Notes: a model not told the origin generated them from the letters alone. A stretch of 53,195 nt of DNA from Streptomyces sp. MMG1533 (GCF_001279775.1 NZ_LGDG01000263.1:1-53195), one strand, 5' to 3'. Numbered from the stretch's first letter, positions 34,891 through 43,297 are shown. Made by a program: numbers and translations.

Positions 34891-35340
34891 CGCGCACTCC
34901 TTATGTGTCGGGTCACCCTCGGGGCGTACCTGCCCAGTCAACGGCCTGGTTCTCGACGCCTGCTCGGGTGTGGCTAGAGGCAGTTCGGACGCGGTGGCGC
35001 CGGTTGTTCGTACGAGATCGAGCCGTGGTGAACGGGCGTGTCCCATGACGGACCTTGGGTGTGGGTAGGACCCCGTACTGCTGTCCGTCCGCTACAGATT
35101 AACCAAATGAGCGGGTGGCCGCTCGATAGGGCTGAAAACAAGCGGTAACTATCCGGAGTCTTCCCCTGTTCGGCCAGGCGCGATATGCGTCGGTTCGTCA
35201 CATCATGCATGGTTTGAGTGTCGCCCGTATGGCCCAGGCCGCCGAACAGGCGACGCAGTTCAGATCCCGTTGGCCGATTCGCAAGCAGGCCATGATCTGC
35301 TGGCGGACGGCAACGGCTTGTCCTGCGGGAGGACGGACGC
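34891..35340. other. Intergenic region without a supported gene
   Basis: A 450-bp stretch between the divergent 57-aa peptide and HD-like genes. It must contain both promoters. Around 35093-35160 the base composition is less G/C-rich (ATTAACCAAATGAG and GAAAACAAGCGGTAAC). A short open stretch from an ATG at 35205 runs into the next gene in another frame, but it has no ribosome binding site and poor codon bias, so I do not call it. Confidence 0.4.
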
Positions 35341-35790
35341 ATGGAGCTGCGCAGTGTCGAAGAGCTGATGGATCTGCTGAACGCCTGCCGGGGCGCGTGG
35401 GCCACACCGGGCCTCGGAGGCGGCCGGGTCGATCTGCACCAACACGCGCTGCGGACCGCCGCGCTGCTGCGTCGCACCCGCCCCGCCGACAAGGAGCTCC
35501 AGGTGGCGGGGCTGGTGCACGCGATCGGTCCGCTGCTGCGGCCGGGCGAAGGCGCCGCGCAGGCCGACTGCGCGGCCGACCCGGTCCGCGCCCTGCTCGG
35601 CGAGCGCGTCGGCGCCCTCGTCCGCGGGCACGTTCCGGACGGCAGTCCCGCCGACGACGACCTGTCGCGCCTGCGCCAGGCCGACGAGGAGGCCCGGATC
35701 GCCGGGTTCGACGCGGGTGTCCTGGAGGACTGGCGCACGGTGCTGGAGCTGGTGGCGGCGCGGAACTCGCGTCTCGGGGCTGTCGACTGA
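35341..35790 (+). CDS. HD-domain-like protein with altered metal motif
   Basis: A 149-aa soluble helical protein; GGAGG nine bases before the ATG. Residues about 28-66 look like the start of a PhnZ/inositol-oxygenase-type HD fold: VDLHQHALRTAALLRR, then ELQVAGLVHAIGPLL. In active members this reads ...LLHDIGHLL, so the diagnostic HD pair is His60-Ala61 here and the following His is a Pro. The rest is helical (DDDLSRLRQADEEARIAGFD). Loss of the Asp would remove a metal ligand, so it may be a non-catalytic binding protein. It is 25 bp upstream of the collagen-like SDR gene and probably cotranscribed. Assignment to the HD superfamily is from pattern only. Confidence 0.75.
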   Translation: MELRSVEELMDLLNACRGAWATPGLGGGRVDLHQHALRTAALLRRTRPADKELQVAGLVHAIGPLLRPGEGAAQADCAADPVRALLGERVGALVRGHVPDGSPADDDLSRLRQADEEARIAGFDAGVLEDWRTVLELVAARNSRLGAVD

Positions 35791-35815
35791 CGGTCCGTCA
35801 TGAGACGGTACGCCG

Positions 35816-36736
35816 ATGACGCCGTCGTACGGACCCGGAGGAACCCCAGGAGCCCAAGGAACCCCAGGAGCCCCAGGAGCCCAAGGAGTCCAAGCCAACC
35901 GAGGACTCCAGGGTTTCCAGGGTTTCCAGGGCAAGACTGCGATCGTCACCGGCGCCACGCGCGGGATCGGGCGGGCCGTCGCCGGGCAACTGGCCGAGGC
36001 CGGGGCGCTGGTGTGCGTGACCGCGCGCGACGCCGACGACGTACGGCGGACTGCCGGGGAGCTGGGCGGCATCGGCCTTGCGGGCAGCGTGGCCGACCCG
36101 GCCCATCCGACGGAGGTCACGGAGCTGGTCCTGCGCGAGTTCGGGCGGATCGACGTGCTGGTCAACAACGCGGCGACCAACCTGCCGTACGGCCCGCTCA
36201 TGGAGGCGGATCCGGACGCCTGGCGCGAGGCGTTCACGGTCAACGTCGAGGCACCTTTGCGGCTGGTGCAGTGCGCGTGGCGGGCATGGATGGGCAAGCA
36301 CGGCGGCGTGGTGGTGAACGTCTGCACGGAGGGCGCCGGACATGTCGGGCCGGGTGTCGGGGCGTACGGCACCAGCAAGGCGGCCCTGCTGCACCTGACC
36401 CGGCAGCTCGCGGGCGAACTCGCCCCGAAGGTACGCGTCAACTCCGTCTCCCCCGGCCTCGTACGCACCGAGATGGCGCGCTTCGTGTGGGAACCGGGCG
36501 AGCCCGAGGTGGCGGCGGGGCTGCCGCTCGGGCGGATCGGGGAGCCGGGGGACGTGGCGCGGGCGGTGGTGTGGCTGGCCTCGGACGCGGCGGGCTGGAT
36601 CACCGGCGCCGACCTGCTGGTCGACGGGGGCACGCGGGTGCGGGCCGCGTACGCGTCGGCGCCGTACGCGGTGCACGAGCGGCTGCGGTCCGGGGCGCCG
36701 CCGGATGCCGGTACGGGCACCCCCGGACACCACTGA
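35816..36736 (+). CDS. SDR-family oxidoreductase with N-terminal collagen-like Gly-X-X tract
   Basis: A 306-aa protein. Residues about 6-41 are a run of twelve triplets beginning GPG GTP GAQ GTP GAP GAQ GVQ, one of which has Ala for Gly (ANR), ending GLQ GFQ GFQ. It leads without a break into a classical SDR: KTAIVTGATRGIGRA (cofactor loop), VCVTARDADD, DVLVNNAATN, a Thr in place of the catalytic Ser (NVCTEGAG), YGTSK with Tyr and Lys, and a C-terminal LLVDGGTRVR. The start codon has only a weak ribosome binding site, but no internal start fits better before the Rossmann fold. Codons in the repeat (GGA, CCA, CAA) are unlike the G/C-ending ones elsewhere. Substrate unknown. Confidence 0.82.
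   Translation: MTPSYGPGGTPGAQGTPGAPGAQGVQANRGLQGFQGFQGKTAIVTGATRGIGRAVAGQLAEAGALVCVTARDADDVRRTAGELGGIGLAGSVADPAHPTEVTELVLREFGRIDVLVNNAATNLPYGPLMEADPDAWREAFTVNVEAPLRLVQCAWRAWMGKHGGVVVNVCTEGAGHVGPGVGAYGTSKAALLHLTRQLAGELAPKVRVNSVSPGLVRTEMARFVWEPGEPEVAAGLPLGRIGEPGDVARAVVWLASDAAGWITGADLLVDGGTRVRAAYASAPYAVHERLRSGAPPDAGTGTPGHH
35834..35935. repeat. 9-bp-periodic tandem repeat encoding Gly-X-X triplets
   Basis: The 5' end of the SDR gene is built from words such as GGAACCCCAGGAGCCCAAGG repeated with changes, then GGTTTCCAG twice in tandem. The period is nine bases or multiples, keeping the frame. A/T-ending codons dominate here, in contrast to the rest of the gene, which suggests recent slippage-driven expansion. 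Confidence 0.8.
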
Positions 36737-36811
36737 GCACGAGCCACGTGCGCGGGTGCCCGAGGTCGGGGCGGCTACGCGATCGCCCCCGACAGGGCGA
36801 CAGGCCCGAGG

Positions 36812-36891
36812 GTGGGCCTGCATGGAGTCGAACCAGGAAGTACGCGTGACCATCGCACCGGGCACACCGGCACGCGTCCTACCGTAGGCCG
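36812..36891 (-). other. tRNA-like remnant (T-arm with partial acceptor pairing)
   Basis: The minus strand contains GGTTCGACTCC (36826-36836), an exact match to the tRNA T-loop/B-box. Just outside, AGGCC (36815-36819) can pair with GGCCT (36886-36890), as an acceptor stem would, and a 7-base loop with GTG at the anticodon position lies between. The acceptor has mismatches at both ends, position 8 is not T, a D-arm is not convincing and base 37 is not a purine. I therefore treat it as a degenerate remnant or a chance match, not a functional tRNA. Confidence 0.25.
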
Positions 36892-36922
36892 ACGGCACCC
36901 CGCCGGCCAACGGATTTGCGCC

Positions 36923-38416
36923 CTACCACTTGCCCGGCGCGTAGTCCTTCAGGAAGACGCCGTACACGTCCTCGCCCTCCTCGCCGCGGACGATCGGGTC
37001 GTAGACGCGGGCCGCGCCGTCGACCAGGTCGAGGGGGGCGTGGAAGCCCTCCTCCGCGAGGCGCAGCTTGTCGTAGTGCGGGCGCTCGTCGGTGATCCAG
37101 CCGGTGTCGACCGAGGTCATGAGGATGCCGTCGGTCTGGAACATCTCCTGGGCGCTGGTCCGCGTCACCATGTTCATCGCGGCCTTTGCGGCGTTCGTGT
37201 TCGGGTGGCCGGCGCCCTTGTAACCGCGGCCGAAGACGCCTTCCATGGCCGAGACGTTCACGACGTGCGCGCGTCCGCTCCTCGCCTTCCCGGCGGCAGC
37301 CGCCATGACCGGGCGGAGCTTGCTGATCAGGACGAACGGCGCCGTGTAGTTGCACAGCTGGGTTTCGAGGAGCTCCACCGGGGAGATCTGCTCGATCGTC
37401 TGCACCCAGGTGTTGCTGTCGACGACGTCGGGGACCAGGCCGCCCGCGTCGATGGCGGTGCCGTCGAGGTGCCGGGCGACACTGGCGTTGCCCGCGACCA
37501 GGGCGAGGTCGGCCACCTGCTGCGCGTCCATGCCGGAGATTCCGGCGGGCAGGGCGGCGAGGCCGTCCACCGCGCCGGAGCCGAAGGCGCCGATGACGTG
37601 GTGGGCGGGGAGCTCCCCGGCGGGCAGCGGGGCGCTCTCGCCCTCGACCAGGGCGGCGTAGGCGGAGGGCAGGCGGCGCACGGTCTGCGTCGCGTTGTTG
37701 ATGAGGATGTCCAGGGGGCCCGCCTCGGCGACCTGGTCGGCGAGGGCCACGGCCTGCGCCGGGTCGCGCAGGTCGATGCCGACGACCTCGAGGCGGTGCA
37801 TCCAGTCCGCCGAGTCGTCCATGGCCTTGAAGCGGCGGATGGCGTCCTTCGGGAAGCGGGTGGTGATCGTCGTGTGCGCGCCGTCGCGCAGCAGCCGCAG
37901 CGCGATGTACATGCCGATCTTGGCGCGGCCGCCGGTGAGCAGGGCGCGCTTGCCGGTGAGGTCGGCGCGGGCGTCGCGCTTGGCACGGTTCAGGCGGGCG
38001 CAGTCGGGACAGAGCTGGTGGTAGAAGTAGTCGACTTCCACGTACCGGGCCTTGCAGGTGTAGCAGGAGCGCGGGCGCTGGAGTATCCCCGCGACCTGCC
38101 CCTCCTCGGTGCCCGACGACGGCAGGATGCCCTCCGTCTCGTCGTCGATGCGCTGGGCGGAGCCGGTCGCCGTGGCCTCCGTGACCGCCTTGTCGTGCGC
38201 GGTCTTGGCGGCCCGGCGCTCCTGGCGGCGGCGCTGCTTGACGGTGCGGTAGATGCCCGCGGTGGCGCGACGCACGGCGATCGCGTCGGGGTGGTCGACG
38301 TCCAGCTTGTCGAGCTCCTCGAGCACGCTGAGGCAGACGGCGAGCCGCTCCGGGTCGATGCCGGGACCGTAGACGATCTCGTCCGTGGTCGCCGAGCCGT
38401 TGTCTGTCACCGTCAT
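36923..38416 (-). CDS. Long SDR-like protein with zinc ribbon and altered active site
   Basis: A 497-aa cytoplasmic protein. Residues 1-110 are helical and charged. A treble-cysteine or zinc-ribbon motif follows: CYTC at 118-121 and CPDC at 136-139. From about 155 comes an SDR fold, but the cofactor loop is TGGRAKIG instead of TGxxxGIG. The active site has VNVSAMEG (Ser389 kept) and HPNTNAAKAAM, where Lys411 is kept but the position of the catalytic Tyr is Thr407. A long insertion (about 252-345) sits inside the SDR. Family length and the conserved look of the rest suggest a real, distinct subfamily, perhaps a non-enzymatic or differently catalysing one. Starts at an ATG; neighbours give no pathway. 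Confidence 0.88.
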   Translation of the reverse strand: MTVTDNGSATTDEIVYGPGIDPERLAVCLSVLEELDKLDVDHPDAIAVRRATAGIYRTVKQRRRQERRAAKTAHDKAVTEATATGSAQRIDDETEGILPSSGTEEGQVAGILQRPRSCYTCKARYVEVDYFYHQLCPDCARLNRAKRDARADLTGKRALLTGGRAKIGMYIALRLLRDGAHTTITTRFPKDAIRRFKAMDDSADWMHRLEVVGIDLRDPAQAVALADQVAEAGPLDILINNATQTVRRLPSAYAALVEGESAPLPAGELPAHHVIGAFGSGAVDGLAALPAGISGMDAQQVADLALVAGNASVARHLDGTAIDAGGLVPDVVDSNTWVQTIEQISPVELLETQLCNYTAPFVLISKLRPVMAAAAGKARSGRAHVVNVSAMEGVFGRGYKGAGHPNTNAAKAAMNMVTRTSAQEMFQTDGILMTSVDTGWITDERPHYDKLRLAEEGFHAPLDLVDGAARVYDPIVRGEEGEDVYGVFLKDYAPGKW

Positions 38417-38519
38417 GGCCGCTGCCGTTCCCTGGGTGTTTCGTGCGGCGCTCCGACGGCGACGCGTTCGAACGGGGAATTTTACGGAGCACCGGGCCGC
38501 AGCGCCAAACCCGCGACGA

Positions 38520-39848
38520 TCATGGGTCGCAGGCAGTGATCAGCGTCTCCACCTCCTGGGTCACGGCGAGGGCCAGCCGGTCGAGATCCGGTACGGCCGT
38601 GGCGTCGGCGACGAGCCCGTAGTGGACGCGCCCGCGGTACGTCGAGATGGCGACCGCGAGGGACTGGCCGCGGGCCAGCGGGGCGAAGGGATAGACCTCC
38701 GTCACGGGGTTGCCGCCGAGCTTCAGACCGATGCCCGGCAGGGGCACGCTGGTGACCAGGATGTCGAACCAGAGCCGGGCGGCCTGGCTCACGAAGGGGC
38801 CGCCCAGCCGGTGGCCGAGCGCCGGGACGTGGTCGGCGAGCAGGGCGACGGCGCCGGCGCCCCGGTTGGGCCCGGCGTCCTTGTTCCGGTCCATGGCCGT
38901 ACGCACCGTGGCGAGGCGGCCGAGCGGGTCCGGGTCGGCGACGGGAAGCCGTATCAGGTACCCGGAGAGCCGGTTGCCCTGTGGGTGGGCGGTGCGCGGG
39001 CGGCGCCGGGACACGGGGATCAGGGCGCGGGGCGCCACGCCCTCGCTGCCGTCGCCGCGCTCGTCGAGCCAGCGGCGCAGGGCACCCGCGACGACGGCGA
39101 TCAGGACGTCGTTGACGGTGCCGCCGACGGCCTTGCGGACGCGGTGCACGTCGTCGATGTCGACGGCGACCCCGGCGGTGCGGCGGGTCCCGGTGGACTG
39201 GGCGGTGAGGGCGGCGGACGTGCGGACGTCCAGGGTGGAGCGGGCGACCGAGGCGCCGATGTCCAGAGCCCGGCTCACGTCGGACAGGGCACCGCGCACC
39301 AGTCCCGGCAGTCTGCGGACGTCCGGGAGGAGGCCGCGCGGCGGCTCGGCGGGGCGAGGACGGCGGGTCGGCACGTCCATGGGGTCCAGGATCGCGGCGG
39401 CGAGCGTCAGCGCGCGCAGGCCGTCGGCCAGGGCGTGGTGGAACTTGAACAGCACGGAGAAGGAGACGCCGTCCTCCCCCGGCAGCACATGCGCCTCCCA
39501 CGGCGGCCGGTCCCGGTCCAGCGGCCGCTGCATGAGCCGGCCGGCCTCGGCCTGGAAGTCCGCGGTCGGGGCGTGCAGGGTGACATGGTCGAGCGGGTCG
39601 AAGTCCGGAGCGGGGTCACGCGCCGCGCCGCCGAAGGCCCCCGGGAAGCCCAGGGGCCACACGTCCCGGATCCGCATCCGCAGTCCGGGCACCGCGGCGG
39701 CCCGGGCGGCCAGCAGGTCGGCCGCGTGGGCGCCCGCCGTGGGCGAGTGTGCCGTGAAGACGCCGAGCGCACCCAGGTGCATGGGGTGCTCGGCGGATTC
39801 CATGTTCCAGAACGCCAGGTCGAGAGGTGCGAGCAGGTCAGGAGTCAA
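38520..39848 (-). CDS. Wax ester synthase/diacylglycerol acyltransferase (WS/DGAT)
   Basis: A 442-aa acyltransferase beginning at a TTG that gives the family N-terminus (LLAPLDLAFWNMESAEHPMH). The catalytic HHxxxDG motif is HHALADG (His137, His138, Asp142). Further elements: PPWEAHVLPGEDG, GTVNDVLIAVVAGALRRWL (the NDV motif) and the C-terminal LPGIGLKLGGNPVTEVYPFA. These enzymes transfer acyl groups from acyl-CoA to diacylglycerol or fatty alcohols to make triacylglycerol or wax esters, storage lipids common in Streptomyces. Acyl acceptor preference is not readable. It is separated by 148 bp, relatively A/T-rich, from the glgC gene. Confidence 0.92.
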   Translation of the reverse strand: MTPDLLAPLDLAFWNMESAEHPMHLGALGVFTAHSPTAGAHAADLLAARAAAVPGLRMRIRDVWPLGFPGAFGGAARDPAPDFDPLDHVTLHAPTADFQAEAGRLMQRPLDRDRPPWEAHVLPGEDGVSFSVLFKFHHALADGLRALTLAAAILDPMDVPTRRPRPAEPPRGLLPDVRRLPGLVRGALSDVSRALDIGASVARSTLDVRTSAALTAQSTGTRRTAGVAVDIDDVHRVRKAVGGTVNDVLIAVVAGALRRWLDERGDGSEGVAPRALIPVSRRRPRTAHPQGNRLSGYLIRLPVADPDPLGRLATVRTAMDRNKDAGPNRGAGAVALLADHVPALGHRLGGPFVSQAARLWFDILVTSVPLPGIGLKLGGNPVTEVYPFAPLARGQSLAVAISTYRGRVHYGLVADATAVPDLDRLALAVTQEVETLITACDP

Positions 39849-39996
39849 TGGCTTGCCTCGCGTCGACGAAGGGTGAGTCAGCAGTCAATCGCCCCCCGGC
39901 GATTACGGTCAAGTACGATCAAGCTACACACAGTTAACATCAGATTAAGTCCGACCGTCGATGTCCCAGCTGCAACAGGGGCACCGAAGGACGCGA

Positions 39997-41217
39997 TCAG
40001 GGCACCTGCTGGCCCTTGCCCAGCCCGATGACTCCGCCCTTGGACACCGTGTACAGCTCGGCGTCCCGCTCGGGATTCACACCGATGGTCGCGCCGGGCG
40101 GCACCTCGACGTTCTTGTCGAGCACGGCGCCCCGCACCACGGCGCCCCGCCCGATGTGCACGTTGTCGTGCAGCACCGAGCCCTGGACGACGGCTCCCGG
40201 GTCGACCACGACACCCGGCGAGAGGACCGACCGGGTGACCTGGCCGCGGATCAGGCAGCCCGCGCTGATGATGGACTCGCTGGCGATGCCGCCGGCGTTG
40301 AAGCGGGCCGGGGACAGTTGGTACGAGTGGGTGTAGATGGGCCACTGCCGGTTGTAGAGGTTGAACGCGGGGCGCTCGGCGATCAGGTCCATGTGGGCGT
40401 CGTAGTACGCGTCCAGCGTGCCGACGTCCCGCCAGTAGCCCTGGTCGCGGGTGGTCTCGCCGGGCACGTGGTTGGCGCTGAAGTCGTAGAGCTGGGCCTC
40501 GCCGCGGTCGGTGAGCTGGGGCAGGATCGAACCGCCCATGTCGTGCACCGACTTCGGGTCCTCGGCGTCCCGCTGCAGCGCCTCGATGAGGGCCTTGGTG
40601 GTGAAGATGTAGTTGCCCATCGAGGCGAACACGCGCTCCGGGTCGTCGGCCAGGCCGGGCGGGTCGGCCGGCTTCTCCAGGAACCGCTCCACCGTCTGGC
40701 CGTCCGAGCCGGGAGTGATCACGCCGAACGACGGCGACTCGCCACGCGGGACGCGTATCCCGGCCACCGTGACACCCGCGCCGCTCTCGATGTGCTGGGC
40801 GAGCATCTGCCGCGGGTCCATGCGGTAGACGTGGTCGGCACCGAAGACGGCCACATAGTCGGGGCGTTCGTCGTGGACCAGATTCAGGGACTGAAGAAGC
40901 GCGTCCGCGCTGCCCAGGTACCAGCGCGGGCCCAGTCGCTGCTGGGCCGGGACCGGGGTGACGTAGTTGCCGAGCAGGCTGGACATCCGCCAGGTGGTGG
41001 TGATGTGCCGGTCCAGCGAGTGCGACTTGTACTGCGTGAGGACGCAGATGCGCAGGATGTCGCCGTTGACGAGGTTGGACAGGACGAAGTCGACCAGGCG
41101 GTACGTGCCGCCGAAGGTGACCGCGGGTTTCGCCCGGTCCGCGGTCAAGGGCATCAGGCGCTTGCCCTCTCCGCCCGCCAACACGATTCCGAGCACCGAA
41201 GGACCACCACGACGCAT
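39997..41217 (-). CDS. glgC: Glucose-1-phosphate adenylyltransferase (ADP-glucose pyrophosphorylase)
   Basis: A 406-aa enzyme; the ATG at 41217 has GGGGAGAGG upstream and is preferred to a GTG 15 bases earlier. N-terminal nucleotidyltransferase: [20 protein letters not shown], with [20 protein letters not shown] and [11 protein letters not shown]. Sugar-phosphate region: [16 protein letters not shown] and [19 protein letters not shown]. The C-terminal left-handed beta-helix has hexapeptide repeats ([20 protein letters not shown]). It makes ADP-glucose from ATP and glucose-1-phosphate. The adjacent upstream gene uses ADP-glucose, so these two supply glycogen or maltose-1-phosphate/alpha-glucan synthesis. 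Confidence 0.96.
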   Translation of the reverse strand: MRRGGPSVLGIVLAGGEGKRLMPLTADRAKPAVTFGGTYRLVDFVLSNLVNGDILRICVLTQYKSHSLDRHITTTWRMSSLLGNYVTPVPAQQRLGPRWYLGSADALLQSLNLVHDERPDYVAVFGADHVYRMDPRQMLAQHIESGAGVTVAGIRVPRGESPSFGVITPGSDGQTVERFLEKPADPPGLADDPERVFASMGNYIFTTKALIEALQRDAEDPKSVHDMGGSILPQLTDRGEAQLYDFSANHVPGETTRDQGYWRDVGTLDAYYDAHMDLIAERPAFNLYNRQWPIYTHSYQLSPARFNAGGIASESIISAGCLIRGQVTRSVLSPGVVVDPGAVVQGSVLHDNVHIGRGAVVRGAVLDKNVEVPPGATIGVNPERDAELYTVSKGGVIGLGKGQQVP

Positions 41218-41297
41218 GGCCTCTCCCCTCACCCTGGTTGATCCATTCCTGCCCCTGAGCAGGTCACGCTACGCCTGTTCGAGAAACTCCCGTCGCA

Positions 41298-42449
41298 CTA
41301 ATCCTGTTTGAGGATCCCCTCGTAGAGCCGGACCGTGCGCCGGGCGACCGCTTCCCAGCCGAACTCGCCCACCGCACGCTCCCGCCCCGCCTCACCCATC
41401 TCCCGCGCGGCCGCCGGGTCCCCGAGGACCGAGTCCAGCGCCCGCGCGAGACCCGTCTCGAAGCCGTCGTCCACCGGGACGAGTAACCCCGTCTTGCCGT
41501 CGTCCACGACCTCGGGAATACCGCCGACCCGCGAGGCCACGACGGGGGTCCCGCACGCCATCGCCTCCAGGTTGACGATGCCGAGGGGTTCGTACACCGA
41601 AGGGCAGACGAACACCGCGGCGTGCGTGAGAAGTTGGATCACCTCGGGGCGCGGCAGCATCTGCGGGATCCAGTGCACGCCCTCGCGGACCCGGCTCAGC
41701 TCCCGGAAGAGGTCGCGGAACTCCTGGTCGATCTCGGGGGTGTCGGGGGCACCCGCGCACAGCACCACCTGCGCGGCCGGGTCGATGTCCCGGACCGCGC
41801 GCAGCAGGTGGGGGACGCCCTTCTGGCGGGTGATGCGGCCGACGAACAGGACGTACGGGCGGGTCGGGTCCAGGCCGACGCGGCGCAGGACGTCGGTGCC
41901 GTGGTCCGGTTGGTAGAGGGTGGTGTCGATGCCGTTGTGCACGATGTGGACCTTGGCCGGATCCAGCGCCGGGTAGCAGCCGAGGATGTCGTCGCGCATG
42001 GCGCCGGAGACGGCGATCACTCCGTCGGCGGACTCGATCGCGGTGCGCTCCGCCCAGCTGGACAGGGCGTATCCGCCGCCGAGTTGCTCGGCCTTCCAGG
42101 GGCGCAGGGGCTCCAGCGAATGGGCGGTCATCACATGCGGGATGCCGTACAGCAGCTTGCCGAGGTGGCCGGCGAGGTTGGCGTACCAGGTGTGGGAGTG
42201 GACCAGCTCCCGGCCTTCGAGGCCGGCGGTCATCGCGAGGTCCACGGAGAAGGTGCGCAGCGCGTCGTTGGCGGTGTCCAGCGCGGACCAGGGGCGGTGG
42301 CGGATCACGCCCTCCGCGCGGCCCTCGCCCCAACAGTGCACATCAAGGTCGACGAGGGATCTCAACTCCCGGGCGAGGAACTCGACATGGACACCCGCAC
42401 CGCCGTACACGTCCGGCGGGTACTCCCGGGTCAGCAGGCCCACTCGCAC
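41298..42449 (-). CDS. glgM: Actinobacterial GT4 glycogen synthase / alpha-maltose-1-phosphate synthase
   Basis: A 383-aa GT-B glycosyltransferase starting at GTG. N-terminal domain: VGLLTREYPPDVYGGAGVHV and HSHTWYANLAGHLGKLLYG; C-terminal domain: YVLFVGRITRQKGVPHLLRA and the nucleotide-sugar EX7E-type motif in PSVYEPLGIVNLEAMACGTP. The length and sequence fit the actinobacterial GT4 enzymes (GlgA in older annotation, GlgM in mycobacteria) that use ADP-glucose, consistent with glgC 80 bp downstream on the same strand. Codon 41484-41486 (minus strand) is TTA for Leu in DGKTGLLVPV. TTA is very rare in Streptomyces and makes translation dependent on the bldA tRNA. Whether it makes glycogen or maltose-1-phosphate cannot be told from sequence. 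Confidence 0.92.
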   Translation of the reverse strand: MRVGLLTREYPPDVYGGAGVHVEFLARELRSLVDLDVHCWGEGRAEGVIRHRPWSALDTANDALRTFSVDLAMTAGLEGRELVHSHTWYANLAGHLGKLLYGIPHVMTAHSLEPLRPWKAEQLGGGYALSSWAERTAIESADGVIAVSGAMRDDILGCYPALDPAKVHIVHNGIDTTLYQPDHGTDVLRRVGLDPTRPYVLFVGRITRQKGVPHLLRAVRDIDPAAQVVLCAGAPDTPEIDQEFRDLFRELSRVREGVHWIPQMLPRPEVIQLLTHAAVFVCPSVYEPLGIVNLEAMACGTPVVASRVGGIPEVVDDGKTGLLVPVDDGFETGLARALDSVLGDPAAAREMGEAGRERAVGEFGWEAVARRTVRLYEGILKQD

Positions 42450-42488
42450 CCGGAACCCCCTGTCTCAGCGGCTGGTTGCCCTTCATGG

Positions 42489-43265
42489 TCACCCAGATGC
42501 GGCGCGCGGGGAAGACCGCGGTGCTCGTGTGAAGCAACAGTCACCGCACACTCCTCCGCCGGGCACACGGTAGTAGAGGCAGCAGCTGCGCCGTCGGAAG
42601 GCGGTCCCGGTGAGAGTGCCGGCGCCGGCGAGGAGGGGGTGGGCGAGGAGTTCCACGGTGCGGGCGCGGGCCGACGCGGCCACGTCCGTACGGCCGTGGG
42701 CCCGAGCCCAGCCGTCCAGCTGCCGGGCGGCACCCGCGAGCGCGGAGGCGGCGTTGCCCCACAGCAGACCTTCGGCGACTCCGTACCGGTCGTGCAGGTT
42801 GTCGTTCAGCGGCTGGAGGTGCCCCCGCAGCACGACGTCCGCGAGGGTCGCCGCGTCCGCGGGCAGCGGCCGTACGACGGACAGCCACAGGTCGTCGGGG
42901 GCACTGCCGTCGGGATCCCAGTGCAGCAGGCGCGGGTCGAGGTCGGGGATCCGGCCGTAGAGGGCGGCGCAGCCGAGGGCCACGGACCACAGGCGGGCCG
43001 CGAGCCCCTGCTGAGCGACCGAGGCCGCGATCCGCACCTCGGGAGCACGAAGGGCGTTCCCTACTTTCCGGACACGGAAAGTCATGGAAGTCATAGAATT
43101 GCCGTAAAGGTCCGACGGACCGTTCTCGTACATGTGCGCGAGCGTCGACGGTGACGCGGCCGGGACTCCTGCCGCGCCTGGTGTCGTGCGAAGGGCGAAG
43201 AAGCCGCCGAGCTGACGCAGTGCGGCGAGATCGGGGTCGAGGTCCACGAAGACCAGTAGTACCAA
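42489..43265 (-). CDS. FhuF-like (2Fe-2S) protein
   Basis: Up to 258 aa; the start is uncertain (TTG at 43265 or GTG at 43247, neither with a strong ribosome binding site). The C-terminus carries the ferric-siderophore-reductase FhuF cysteine pattern C-C-x10-C-x2-C in RRRSCCLYYRVPGGGVCGDCCF, which ligates a 2Fe-2S cluster. The body (about 70-215) has ASVAQQGLAARLWSVALGCA and GLLWGNAASALAGAARQLDG, both typical of the actinobacterial group. FhuF releases iron from imported siderophores in the cytoplasm. The gene lies 39 bp upstream of glgM on the same strand, probably by chance linkage. No siderophore genes are in the window. Confidence 0.85.
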   Translation of the reverse strand: MVLLVFVDLDPDLAALRQLGGFFALRTTPGAAGVPAASPSTLAHMYENGPSDLYGNSMTSMTFRVRKVGNALRAPEVRIAASVAQQGLAARLWSVALGCAALYGRIPDLDPRLLHWDPDGSAPDDLWLSVVRPLPADAATLADVVLRGHLQPLNDNLHDRYGVAEGLLWGNAASALAGAARQLDGWARAHGRTDVAASARARTVELLAHPLLAGAGTLTGTAFRRRSCCLYYRVPGGGVCGDCCFTRAPRSSPRAASG

Positions 43266-43297
43266 GGCCTCTAGGGGCTCCGACCACTAGGGGTCCG

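Noticed and set aside
35800..36849. Alternative frame through the collagen-like SDR giving an Arg-rich protein with GFPGFPG
   Set aside because: The SDR frame has all cofactor and catalytic motifs; the other frame is Arg-rich shadow sequence typical of a shifted reading of G/C-rich DNA.
36812..36891. Functional histidine tRNA on the minus strand
   Set aside because: B-box and a GTG triplet in the loop are present, but the acceptor stem has mismatches at both ends, position 8 is not T, the D-arm is poor and base 37 is a pyrimidine. Kept only as a possible remnant.
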